Positions 19,732 to 27,452 of a stretch of 63,235 bases of DNA are shown here, piece by piece (the first letter of the stretch is position 1; each line of letters begins with the position of its first letter). The DNA comes from Prosthecobacter sp. (GTDB taxonomy: Bacteria > Verrucomicrobiota > Verrucomicrobiia > Verrucomicrobiales > Verrucomicrobiaceae): contig NZ_JACSRD010000186.1 of the NCBI RefSeq assembly GCF_014879935.1, positions 1 through 63,235 of the forward strand, written 5' to 3'. Below the pieces are notes generated by a model. The model had not been told where the DNA came from. It was given only the letters and a program-made list of their open reading frames with translations, and ran no database searches. The translations under genes were made by a program, and so were the position numbers.

Positions 19732-20190
19732 TCAGGCCACCGCGGCCTTCCAGGCGCTGTCCGGTTCGACGGATGAGTTCGATGATTGCGAGGCGAGCTG
19801 GTTGAAGTCGCCACGCACGGCTTTGAGGGCGAATTTTTCCTCGTCGATCTCCTTCTGCGTCCGCACGCCACGGCGGCGGAGGATGGGCACCGGCGGGCAC
19901 CAGCCCTGCACGGCATGCTGGAAGAGGAAAGGCAGCACCAGGCAGGGAATGGCGAAGAACTTGCGGTTCACGAACAGGCCGCACAGCACACCGGTGAAGG
20001 CGAGCGCCGAGGCGTTCATCTCCAGCCAGCGTTCGATGTCCCATTCGCGGTCAAGTTTGTGGATGCGGGCGGAAATCTGCGTTTCCGACTCGTTGGAAGC
20101 GTCCAGAACTCGCTGTCTGGCCTCTTCGTGGATGCGTTGGTTGATGCGGTCGCAGGTATGCGCCTGCACGCGGTCAGGTGGAAGGTTCAT
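19732..20190 (-). CDS. DUF2892/YgaP-like membrane protein
   Basis: 152 residues starting at MNLPPDRVQAH. A charged N-terminal helix (CDRINQRIHEEARQRVLDA) precedes a hydrophobic hairpin (ERWLEMNASALAFTGVLCGL and FFAIPCLVLPFLFQHAVQGW) and then CPPVPILRRRGVRTQKEIDEE. This arrangement, including a C/PP-P-LRRxGxRT motif after the helices, matches the YgaP-like transmembrane family often found beside or fused to rhodanese domains. No rhodanese is encoded here. The next gene downstream is another small membrane protein. Function in the family is unclear; a link to sulfur or stress metabolism would be speculative. Confidence 0.65.
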   Translation of the reverse strand: MNLPPDRVQAHTCDRINQRIHEEARQRVLDASNESETQISARIHKLDREWDIERWLEMNASALAFTGVLCGLFVNRKFFAIPCLVLPFLFQHAVQGWCPPVPILRRRGVRTQKEIDEEKFALKAVRGDFNQLASQSSNSSVEPDSAWKAAVA

Positions 20191-20339
20191 GTCTGGAGAA
20201 CGCGGCTGCGCGGCCTGTGGGATTCGGAGACAGGGCTGAGCTCCCCATCCGGCGGCTTTTTCAACCGCTGTTTCAGGCCGGTTCACGGCCGCAGGATCGG
20301 GGCACGGCCGCACTGATCCGGTGCGGCGATAGTTTCCAT

Positions 20340-21530
20340 ATGAAAGCCGCCGTTTGTTACCACCGCCCGGGAAAGATTGTTGTCGAAGACGTGCCTGATC
20401 CGCGGCTGGAGGAGCGGGAGGATGTGATCGTGAAGGTGACTGCCACCGCGATCTGCGGCTCCGACCTGCACATTTACAACGGCTACCTGCCCGATTTGAA
20501 GCCCTTCATCGTCGGCCACGAGTTCATGGGCATCGTGGAGGAGACCGGTCCCGGTGTGACGAAGCTGAAAAAGGGCGACCGTGTCATCGTGCCGTTTCCG
20601 ATCGCCTGCGGACGCTGCTTCTTCTGCGATCATGGCCTGCCGGTGCACTGCGAGCACTCCAATCCGGCCAGATACGGGCCTGAGGGGGCGCTGCTGCATG
20701 ACAAAGGCGGCGGTCTGTTCGGCTACACCGGGATGTACGGCGGTTACGATGGCGGTCAGGCGGAGTATGTGAGGGTGCCGTATGCGAACAATGGCCCGCG
20801 CAAAATCTCATCCGAACTGGCGGATGACCAGGTGCTGTTCCTGACGGACATTTTTCCGACGGGCTTCACCGCCGTGCAATGGGGCGCGGTCAAAGGCGGA
20901 GAAACGGTGGCCGTGTTTGGCTGCGGTCCCGTGGGCCTGATGGCGCAAAAGGTCGCCTGGGCACGTGGCGCCAAGCGCGTGATCGCCATCGACCTGCAGG
21001 ACTACCGGCTGGCGATGGCGCGGAACGTCTGCCTGTCGGAGACGATCAATCTCGCGCAGCAGGATCCGGTGGAGGCGATCCGTGAGGCGACCGACGGGCG
21101 TGGCGCGGACGTGTGCATCGATGCCGTGGGCCAGGAGGCCGAGCACAGCATGTGGGAACGCGTCGCCAACGTGCTGCACCTCCAGGTGGGCAGCCTCAAT
21201 GCCCTGCGCATGTGCCTGAGCGCGGTGCGGCGTGGCGGAGTGGTGAGCGTGGTCGGCGTGTATGGCGTGCCGTATGACAACTTCCCGCTGGGGCAGATTT
21301 TTGACAAAGGCCTGACACTGAGATTCGGCCAGGCACCGGTGCAGTCCTGCGTGGATGACCTCATCGAGTGGGTCGAGAACAAGCGTGTGCGTCTGGACGA
21401 CATCATCACCCACCGTCTGCCATTGTCGGCGGCCGCGCACGGCTATGACATCTTCAACCGCAAGCAGGACGGCTGCGTGAAGGTGGTGATGTATCCGCAT
21501 CAAAGGGCCGCCATCGACCCCGTCGTCTAA
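20340..21530 (+). CDS. zinc-dependent alcohol dehydrogenase, MDR family
   Basis: 396 residues from the ATG giving KAAVCYHRPGKIVVEDVPDP; the longer frame upstream has no typical N-terminus. Catalytic zinc ligands are visible: Cys39 in AICGSDLH, His60/Glu61 in VGHEFMG and probably Asp170. The structural zinc loop has Cys90, Cys93, Cys96 and Cys104 (CGRCFFCDHGLPVHC). The nucleotide-binding motif is GCGPVG at 194-199. The long insertion around residues 105-150 and overall layout resemble glutathione-independent formaldehyde dehydrogenase-type enzymes. Substrate cannot be read from the sequence. An SDR gene follows 23 bases downstream and is likely co-transcribed. Confidence 0.88.
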   Translation: MKAAVCYHRPGKIVVEDVPDPRLEEREDVIVKVTATAICGSDLHIYNGYLPDLKPFIVGHEFMGIVEETGPGVTKLKKGDRVIVPFPIACGRCFFCDHGLPVHCEHSNPARYGPEGALLHDKGGGLFGYTGMYGGYDGGQAEYVRVPYANNGPRKISSELADDQVLFLTDIFPTGFTAVQWGAVKGGETVAVFGCGPVGLMAQKVAWARGAKRVIAIDLQDYRLAMARNVCLSETINLAQQDPVEAIREATDGRGADVCIDAVGQEAEHSMWERVANVLHLQVGSLNALRMCLSAVRRGGVVSVVGVYGVPYDNFPLGQIFDKGLTLRFGQAPVQSCVDDLIEWVENKRVRLDDIITHRLPLSAAAHGYDIFNRKQDGCVKVVMYPHQRAAIDPVV

Positions 21531-21553
21531 ACCTCCATCCGCGCCTTTTCATC

Positions 21554-22393
21554 ATGAATCCCTCCATCGCACTCATCACCGGCGCCTCCAGCGGCATCGG
21601 ACTTCACCTGGCACACCAGTTTGCCGCCCATGGTCATCGTGTCATCCTCGTGGCACCCGTGCTCGCCGAGCTCGAACGCATCGAGAAGGATCTTACCGAC
21701 ACCTATTTGACGGAGGCCTTCAGCATCGCCGCCGATCTGGAGCAGCCGGACTCCGCGCAACGCGTCTTCGATGAGGTGAGGGCGCTGAACTTCGACGTGG
21801 ACATCCTCGTGAACAACGCCGGGCACGGCTTCCGGGGCAAGTTCTGGGAGATTCCGATCGAAAAGGACCTCTCCATCGTGCGGCTGAACATCGAGGCGGT
21901 GCTCAGGCTCACGAAGCTCTTCCTCCCGCCGATGCTGGAACGCCGGCAGGGCCACATCCTCAACACGGCCTCGGTGGCCGGCTTCGAGCCCGGGCCGTTG
22001 CTCAACGTGTATCATGCCAGCAAGGCCTTCGTGCTGTCCTGGAGCGAGGCGCTGGCGACGGAGCTCAAAGGCAGCGGGGTTTCAGTCACCGCCCTGTGTC
22101 CCGGACCCACAGACACGGATTTCTTCCCGAAGGCAGGCATGGAAGGGGTGCGTGGCTTCCAGCAGAACGTGATGGCGCCGCAGGACGTGGCCAAGGCCGG
22201 TTACGACGGCATGGTGAACAAGGAACTCTTCGTCGTGCCGGGTGCGATGAACAAGGCGCTGGTGGCCGCCCGTCGTGTGCTCTCCGAATCAGCGCAGGCC
22301 GCCATGAACGAGAAATTCTACGAGGAAGTGCCGCCCGACCAGAGAAAGCGCAAACGCGGTGATCTCGAATTCGCCACGGCGGAGAAGCTGTAG
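21554..22393 (+). CDS. short-chain dehydrogenase/reductase (SDR)
   Basis: 279 residues, classical SDR. The cofactor motif TGASSGIG is at residues 9-16, NNAG at 87-90, and the catalytic Ser140, Tyr153 and Lys157 are in place (NTASVAG, YHASK). The CPGPTDTDFF segment after the active site and the C-terminal extension rich in Lys/Arg resemble DltE/YdfG-like or fungal ketoreductase-type SDRs. It follows the alcohol dehydrogenase on the same strand, so the two may form a short redox operon. Substrate is unknown. It converges on the TPR gene of the exosortase locus. Confidence 0.85.
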   Translation: MNPSIALITGASSGIGLHLAHQFAAHGHRVILVAPVLAELERIEKDLTDTYLTEAFSIAADLEQPDSAQRVFDEVRALNFDVDILVNNAGHGFRGKFWEIPIEKDLSIVRLNIEAVLRLTKLFLPPMLERRQGHILNTASVAGFEPGPLLNVYHASKAFVLSWSEALATELKGSGVSVTALCPGPTDTDFFPKAGMEGVRGFQQNVMAPQDVAKAGYDGMVNKELFVVPGAMNKALVAARRVLSESAQAAMNEKFYEEVPPDQRKRKRGDLEFATAEKL

Positions 22394-22423
22394 CGATTCA
22401 TCCACGGACGTTTTGCCGGCAGA

Positions 22424-23902
22424 TCACTGCGGCAGCGTCCTGCCCGGTGAGGACGGAGCCGCTGCGGCGAGTGCCGCGGAGCGATGCTCGGTGGCGAGTT
22501 CCGGCATGCCGAGCTGCTGGTAATACTGCGCCAGCTTCGCGTGCGTGGACTGCTTGTTCCGCGCACGGGCCAGGGAGTGCTCCAGATCGCGCACGGCCTC
22601 CTTGTATTGGCCGAGTTTGGCCAGCACGTGGCCGCGAGTGTCGAGGTAGAAGGGGTTTTCAGCGTCGAGCTTGATCAGCTCGTCCATCATCGCGAGCGCC
22701 TTCTCGAGCTCGGCACGATCATCTGACACGGAGGCGATGGCCATGGCGAGATTGTTGCTGATCACGCCGAAACCGGAGTTCAGGGAGCTGGCGAGCTCGA
22801 AATGCGCGCGCGCGGCGTTCTTGTCGCCACGTTTCCAGTCCTGCACGCCGAGGTAGTAGTGCATGAAGGAGGTGGCGATGCCGCCTTTGCTCAGGATGCG
22901 CGAGACATACTGGCCGCGCTCTTCCACGCTGACGGGCAGCTCGTCGCAGTCGCTGAGGAAGGCCATGATGAGATCCTGGCTCTCCGGGCTGATCTGGATG
23001 CCTTGTTCGAGCAGTTCCATCACCTTCGCGCGATCATGGCCGGGCTGTTCCTTCACATGACGGCTCCAGGAGAGGTAGATGCCGCCGAGAACCTGGCGCT
23101 CTTCCTTGGTGGGCTCGCCTTTGTGAGAGCTGAGCATCCACTGCACGGCCTTTTCAAACTGCCGCTGCAGGCTGAGGCTGACCGCGATGGAAAATCGGAT
23201 GCTGTCAGTGCCGGATTCGTCGGAGGCGTGCATGGCACGCAGGGCGGTTTCGGCCTCACGGGCGGTTTTGATGGAGTCGCCGGTCATTCCGCTGAGTTGC
23301 AGGGCGGTGGCCTTCATCAGCAGCAGGTCACCGCGTTTTTTCATGTCGATGCGGCTGAGATGATGCAGGGCGGTCTTCCAATCGTTGCGGCCGGCGGCGA
23401 AACGGGCGGCGAGTTCGAGCGCATCGACGTTCGTGGGATCACTTTGAAGCGCCAGGTTCATATGCCGGCCGGCGTTCTGCATATCCGGCTTGGCTTGCGA
23501 GAGCAGAATGGCCGCCTGCATGACGTGTGCGGGCGCGTAACCGGGACGATCTGCCGGTGCGAGGCGTGCGAGCAGGCGGGAGGCCTCCATCTCGCGGCCC
23601 ATGCCGCGCAGGGCCTTGGCCTCGATCAGCACGGCCTTCTGACTCTGAACGCCGTCCTGGGTGAGTCGCATGGCGGCGATGCGTGCCTCGACGAAGCGGC
23701 CTTTGTCGAGATGCGCCTGGGCTTCTTTTTCCAACTGGGCCACGTGGGGCGGGTCGGTGGCCTCACGCGAATGGAGGATCATGAATCCGAGCAGAAGCAC
23801 CACAAGCACTGCGGGAATGCCGAGAATGGCGTCGAGCGGGCGGCGTTGGTCGAACATGGAGGACAGGCGGTGTCGTGTTTCGTGGATGAAGTCCTGGATC
23901 AT
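22424..23902 (-). CDS. membrane-anchored TPR protein of the exosortase locus
   Basis: 492 residues. A cytoplasmic head is followed by one transmembrane helix (about residues 26-43, AILGIPAVLVVLLLGFMIL) and then TPR-type repeats along most of the length (for example AQAHLDKGRFVEARIAAMRL, EALAMMDELIKLDAENPFYLDTRGHVLAKLGQYKEAVRDLEHSL, ending QYYQQLGMPELATEHRSAAL). Its ATG overlaps the exosortase stop by 4 bases (ATGA), so translation is coupled. TPR proteins often accompany exosortase loci and may scaffold the sorting machinery or polysaccharide export. No secretion motif is seen beyond the anchor. Confidence 0.75.
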   Translation of the reverse strand: MIQDFIHETRHRLSSMFDQRRPLDAILGIPAVLVVLLLGFMILHSREATDPPHVAQLEKEAQAHLDKGRFVEARIAAMRLTQDGVQSQKAVLIEAKALRGMGREMEASRLLARLAPADRPGYAPAHVMQAAILLSQAKPDMQNAGRHMNLALQSDPTNVDALELAARFAAGRNDWKTALHHLSRIDMKKRGDLLLMKATALQLSGMTGDSIKTAREAETALRAMHASDESGTDSIRFSIAVSLSLQRQFEKAVQWMLSSHKGEPTKEERQVLGGIYLSWSRHVKEQPGHDRAKVMELLEQGIQISPESQDLIMAFLSDCDELPVSVEERGQYVSRILSKGGIATSFMHYYLGVQDWKRGDKNAARAHFELASSLNSGFGVISNNLAMAIASVSDDRAELEKALAMMDELIKLDAENPFYLDTRGHVLAKLGQYKEAVRDLEHSLARARNKQSTHAKLAQYYQQLGMPELATEHRSAALAAAAPSSPGRTLPQ

Positions 23903-25488
23903 TCGCTTTCCTTTCCAGAGGGTGATGTGCGGGTTGAAATGGCATCTGCCAGCAGGTTGCGGGCGCCGGCGAGGAGGTCGGTGAAGGCTTGCTGCGCGGT
24001 TTCCTCCTCCTGCGGCTCGATGGCGAGCACCTGGAGGACGTACGTGGTCGTCGGGCCGCGTTTGGGCTGGGTCCAGCGTGACCAGAGGCGCTTGCCGAGG
24101 TGATCGAGAGGGTTCTCCGAGTTGAGTTTCTGCGCGGTGCCTTTTTCATCGAGCACGCTGAGCCAGAGATGGGCCCGAGTGAGCTCGGTGGGCTGGTTCA
24201 TTTCGAGGAAGCGCACGGTCTTCTCGCGGTCACCCGGAAGCGCGGCGTCCACCTGCTTCTGAAACTGCCAGCCCTGGCCGTTGTAGCAGACGCGGGTGTC
24301 GTGGAAGCCGAGGAAGGGGAAATTCACGGCCACAAAGGCCTCCAGGCCGTCCTTGCGATAGAGCCACACCTGGTTGCGGACACCGAGCTTGCCGATGATG
24401 GAGTCTTCGAGCGGCTTGTCGCCTTCACGCAGCCAGCCGGAGAGCTGTTTGGGCATCTGGAACTCCTCATCAGTGAGATTGCCCAGCGGTTGGCCGCTGG
24501 TGACGGCGGAGGGTCGAGACAAGGCGAGCAACTCCGGCCCGGTGATGCTCACAGTGCCGATGAGGGCGATGAGCAGGCTGATACGCGCATACCACGGGTG
24601 GGCGGCAGCGGCGGCAGGCACGGGCGGCCGCATCCACGGCGGCGTGTGCGTGACGGCGGGAGCCCAGTTGAGGGCGAAATTCCAGCCGCGGTCAGCGCTC
24701 CACACCATGGCGAGATCGAGGAGGAAGAAGGCGAATCCCACCGCCTCATGCGGCCAGCCTTGATCGAGCTCCAGGCCCCAGTGGTGAAGTCCGCCGATCA
24801 CGACGCAGATGCGCAACACATTGGACGCCACGGAGATCACCACGGCGGAAAGCATCATGAACAGCGCGTGAAGGAGCGATCTGCGGTTCAAACTGCACAC
24901 GACCACCGCCACACAGACGGCGGCGAGCAGGGAATTGGCCCCGCTGCAGGCGTCATCGACGAAGAAGCGCTTCTCCGGCGTCGCCACGATGGTGCCCTGG
25001 ACCACGTGGAGCACCTGCATGGCATCAAGCCAGCCCTGACTGAGCCTCGCGGCGAGTCCGGCGAGGATTTGATGCAACTGCTGGTCCAGCATCATCGGCG
25101 GCGGAATGAAAAACAGCGCGAGCGCCGGCAGCGACCAAGCTGGTGCCTGGTTCTCACCCGGCTGTCTGGCGGCGGCCACTGCGGCCGCCGCCAGCACCAA
25201 CGCCACTCCTGCGAGAAATGGGGAGACCAGCACAAACGAAGTCAACGCCAGCAGCAGATGGGCCACAGCCAGCCAGCGGCATGCCGCAGGATGGCGCGGT
25301 CGCTGGAGATCACGCAGCCCGCCATCCCGGATCAGCAGCCAGACGCCCGCCGCCAGAGGCAACGGGACGAAGTGCAGGGCCGGATGACGGGCCCATACCT
25401 CATGCAGGGCGAAGAACAGGCAGACCACCGCCGACGCCAAAGTCATCCACAACGCAGGGAGGCGTTCGCTCTGATGGGAGGTCTTCAA
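23899..25488 (-). CDS. exosortase fused to an EpsI-type domain
   Basis: 529 residues. The N-terminal ~280 residues are a polytopic membrane protein with the three exosortase catalytic residues: Cys181 in VDDACSGANSLLA, Arg226 in SNVLRICVV and His247 in GWPHEAVGF. After a Pro-rich linker (about 285-297) and another helix comes a periplasmic EpsI/DUF3485-like domain (about 320-480) with WLYRKDGLEAFVAVN and FHDTRVCYNGQGW. Exosortases recognise PEP-CTERM tails, cleave them and probably transfer the protein to a surface acceptor. Its only visible substrate is the adjacent PEP-CTERM gene. The subclass (possibly XrtU-like) is not assigned with confidence. Confidence 0.9.
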   Translation of the reverse strand: MKTSHQSERLPALWMTLASAVVCLFFALHEVWARHPALHFVPLPLAAGVWLLIRDGGLRDLQRPRHPAACRWLAVAHLLLALTSFVLVSPFLAGVALVLAAAAVAAARQPGENQAPAWSLPALALFFIPPPMMLDQQLHQILAGLAARLSQGWLDAMQVLHVVQGTIVATPEKRFFVDDACSGANSLLAAVCVAVVVCSLNRRSLLHALFMMLSAVVISVASNVLRICVVIGGLHHWGLELDQGWPHEAVGFAFFLLDLAMVWSADRGWNFALNWAPAVTHTPPWMRPPVPAAAAAHPWYARISLLIALIGTVSITGPELLALSRPSAVTSGQPLGNLTDEEFQMPKQLSGWLREGDKPLEDSIIGKLGVRNQVWLYRKDGLEAFVAVNFPFLGFHDTRVCYNGQGWQFQKQVDAALPGDREKTVRFLEMNQPTELTRAHLWLSVLDEKGTAQKLNSENPLDHLGKRLWSRWTQPKRGPTTTYVLQVLAIEPQEEETAQQAFTDLLAGARNLLADAISTRTSPSGKESE

Positions 25489-25521
25489 GATCGGCGGTGG
25501 GTTGAGATTTGGGCCCGATGA

Positions 25522-26241
25522 TCAAGCGAGGGCGGCCACTGCGGGCTTCGCACGCTTTTTGAAGGCGAATCCTGCGACAAACAGCAGTCCGGCGCCGCCG
25601 AGGATCACGGCGGGTGGCTCAGGTACCGGAGCGATGGGGGCAGCGGTGTAGGAGTAGGTCACCTGGAGGTTGCCAGTGGTGCTGCCGGTGATGCTGGTCA
25701 GCCACGAGGTGGTGCTGCCGGAACCCGAAGCGGTCGGCGTGGCCCCGAAGGTGTTGGAGAGATACAACGGGACGCTGCCCGTGCCCTGGAAGTCCGTGAA
25801 GTTGGCATCGGCCGAGGTGTAGCTGTCTGTCTGGGTGAAGCCGTTGAAGACGATGTTCTCCACCGTGTAGGATTCGCCTTGGTTCAGCGTCACCGTGCCG
25901 CCGGCGGGCGTGTGGTTCTTGGTGCGGCCGACTTCGGCCACCAGATCACCGGTGTCACCGACGGAGGGCACATAACCTTCGACCGTGTTGGTGAAGGTGA
26001 TCTTGCTCACGGTGACGGTGCCGGTGTTCTGGTTGGTGATGGATGCGGTGGAGATGCTGGAGTTGACCGTCCAGGACAACGTGACCTCGTTCAGCGTGCC
26101 GAGCGAGGTGTCGAACTGGTCGAAGTAGAACTGCGTGCCGCCGGTGACGGTGCCGAAGTTGACGGTTTGGGTGATGACGTCGGCACGGGAGGCGACAGCC
26201 GTGGTGAAGAGTGCGAGGGCGAGTAGAAGTGGCTTTTTCAT
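25522..26241 (-). CDS. PEP-CTERM surface protein (choice-of-anchor E-like)
   Basis: 239 residues from the ATG giving KKPLLLALALFTTAVASRADV, a good signal peptide; an ATG six codons earlier is possible. The mature region is Thr/Ser/Gly-rich beta structure with ITQTVNFGTVTGGTQFYFDQF and DTSLGTLNEVTL, a pattern of the choice-of-anchor E group. The C-terminus has the full sorting signal: PVPEPPAV (PEP at 207-209), a hydrophobic helix ILGGAGLLFVAGFAF and a basic KKRAKP tail. It is exported, processed by exosortase and probably attached to exopolysaccharide. The exosortase gene follows 33 bases downstream. A TAAG-N6-CTTA box lies 50 bases upstream. Confidence 0.88.
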   Translation of the reverse strand: MKKPLLLALALFTTAVASRADVITQTVNFGTVTGGTQFYFDQFDTSLGTLNEVTLSWTVNSSISTASITNQNTGTVTVSKITFTNTVEGYVPSVGDTGDLVAEVGRTKNHTPAGGTVTLNQGESYTVENIVFNGFTQTDSYTSADANFTDFQGTGSVPLYLSNTFGATPTASGSGSTTSWLTSITGSTTGNLQVTYSYTAAPIAPVPEPPAVILGGAGLLFVAGFAFKKRAKPAVAALA

Positions 26242-26290
26242 AGCAGATGTATTTTCCATAACTTGGGGTTGAGGTGCAAATTCGGGTGTG

Positions 26291-26304
26291 TAAGTGAAGC
26301 CTTA
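26291..26304. promoter_or_regulatory. TAAG-N6-CTTA palindrome upstream of the PEP-CTERM gene
   Basis: TAAGTGAAGCCTTA, an inverted repeat of TAAG/CTTA with a 6-base spacer, centred about 56 bases upstream of the PEP-CTERM start. A second, tighter TAAG-N3-CTTA (26303-26313) overlaps its right end. The same 14-base architecture occurs upstream of both LuxR-type regulator genes nearby. Likely a regulator-binding site; inference from recurrence and position. Confidence 0.5.
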
Positions 26305-26322
26305 AGCTCCTTAGAGGTGCGG

Positions 26323-27099
26323 CTAAACCCAGAGACGGACAGCTTCCAGGATGCTGGTCACGCCGAGCTTCCCCAGAGCATTGCGCTTGTGGCTGGAGAT
26401 GGTTTTCATGCTGAGACCCAGGCGGCTGGCCACCTGGCTGGGCCGCATGCCCGAGACCAGCAGGTTCAGCACCTCCTCCTCACGTGCGGAAAGGGAGAAG
26501 GGTGAGGCGTCCGAGTCCTCGCAGGCGGACCCTGACGGCATGGCCGAGCAGGCCACCACGGCCGCCAGTTCGCTCGACATGTAAGGGACGCCCTCCAAGG
26601 CGGCGCACATGGCCCGCTTCAGCTCCTCCACGGATTCGTTGCTGCCGATGAAGATGGAAGCGCCGGCCTGCATCGCTGTGCGGGCGGTGATGTGGGCGGG
26701 TGGACCGCAGATCAGCAGGACGTGTCTGCCGCCCTGCTGTAGGATCGCGGCTTTCAGCGTCTCCACACCATGGTCGCTGCCAGTGGCAGGATGGAACTCC
26801 ATCATCATCGCATCGGATTCATGTTCGCGGCCGACAAACTGGACGTCGCGCAGGCTGGCCGCTTCGGAAATGCGGCATTTGGGGAAGATCTTCTTCAATA
26901 ACAGTCCCCAGCTCTTCCGGGTGATCTCGCTGGGGTGGAAGAGAATGAAGTGCGGGTTGGAAAGCACGGGAGGCGATTCAAAAGCCTCCAGCTTTGAGGG
27001 GGAAGGGAACGTGTTCACGGTCGGCTGGCGTAGGTCCGTGGTGACACCCCGTGCTGTTTCCAGATAGTGGAATGGTTGAGCGGGAATGGGAGCGGACAT
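26323..27099 (-). CDS. LuxR-type transcriptional regulator with atypical receiver
   Basis: 258 residues. The C-terminal 60 residues are a LuxR/GerE helix-turn-helix (LSAREEEVLNLLVSGMRPSQVASRLGLS, then KTISSHKRNALGKLGV). Residues ~48-170 have the alternating strand/helix pattern of a response-regulator receiver, but the acidic pair is replaced by HPSE. The phospho-acceptor position is Glu101 (AMMMEFHP), and the conserved Lys is absent near FIGSNES. It is therefore unlikely to be switched by phosphorylation, and the Glu may mimic a phosphorylated state. It lies upstream of the PEP-CTERM and exosortase genes on the same strand, so it is a likely regulator of that locus. Confidence 0.75.
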   Translation of the reverse strand: MSAPIPAQPFHYLETARGVTTDLRQPTVNTFPSPSKLEAFESPPVLSNPHFILFHPSEITRKSWGLLLKKIFPKCRISEAASLRDVQFVGREHESDAMMMEFHPATGSDHGVETLKAAILQQGGRHVLLICGPPAHITARTAMQAGASIFIGSNESVEELKRAMCAALEGVPYMSSELAAVVACSAMPSGSACEDSDASPFSLSAREEEVLNLLVSGMRPSQVASRLGLSMKTISSHKRNALGKLGVTSILEAVRLWV

Positions 27100-27158
27100 G
27101 TTGAAATACTGTAACCACTCGCGCTACTGAGACATTAAAGCCGCGCCTCGAAACCGGC

Positions 27159-27172
27159 TAAGTCCTACCTTA
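27159..27172. promoter_or_regulatory. TAAG-N6-CTTA palindrome upstream of the atypical LuxR gene
   Basis: TAAGTCCTACCTTA, 60-73 bases upstream of the 26323-27099 gene start. It has the same arms and spacer length as the sites at 26291 and 27313. Probable operator, possibly for autoregulation. Confidence 0.5.
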
Positions 27173-27312
27173 TCGCGTAAAGCGCCATTCAACTGCCGAG
27201 TTCAGGAAAGCTAAATCAACTTCAGCCGGACCGGTGATGGCTTCTGTGAAATGGGCACGTGGAGACCCCAGCTAACACCTTCATTTTGAGTTCCAAAAGG
27301 GTCCTGAAAGCC

Positions 27313-27326
27313 TAAGGCAACCCTTA
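27313..27326. promoter_or_regulatory. TAAG-N6-CTTA palindrome upstream of the NarL-type regulator
   Basis: TAAGGCAACCCTTA, the most symmetrical copy (arms TAAGG/CCTTA, 4-base spacer), 127-140 bases upstream of the 27453 start and about 80 bases upstream of a TATAAT. It shares extended similarity with the reverse complement of the PEP-CTERM upstream region (AAGGC, then CTTACAC). Probable activator-binding site. Confidence 0.5.
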
Positions 27327-27404
27327 CACCCCGTTGCTTGCGAGGCTAAATATTTGAAACTTAATTTACCTGTAATTTCAGATTTTTAAGAGAACGTCTG
27401 TTTT

Positions 27405-27410
27405 TATAAT
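27405..27410 (+). promoter_or_regulatory. probable -10 element of the NarL-type regulator gene
   Basis: A perfect TATAAT within a T-rich run, 42 bases before the ATG at 27453. No convincing -35 hexamer is found 16-18 bases upstream (the region is T-rich), which fits an activator-dependent promoter using the palindrome further upstream. Confidence 0.45.
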
Positions 27411-27452
27411 TTCTACCACAAGCCCAGTTTCCTCCAAGCCCCACCAAAAACT

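Larger units (their letters stand above)
27100..27452. other. 353-bp AT-rich divergent regulatory region
   Basis: No gene is seen between the two divergent LuxR-type regulator genes. The stretch is much more AT-rich than its surroundings. It holds two TAAG-N6-CTTA boxes, a hairpin-forming GCCTAAGGC nested inside AAGGGT/ACCCTT (27297-27325), and a consensus TATAAT near the right side. It is most likely a bidirectional promoter and operator region, possibly with a structured leader. Confidence 0.6.

Noticed and set aside
22802..25521. Two ~430-470-codon plus-strand frames opposite the TPR and exosortase genes
   Set aside because: His/Gly/Arg-rich translations without motifs, opposite genes with catalytic residues intact.
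27240..27345. Cyclic-di-GMP (GEMM) riboswitch in the AT-rich leader
   Set aside because: Some GCAA/AAGCC-like words occur, but the conserved GEMM core and paired stems are not in the right order.
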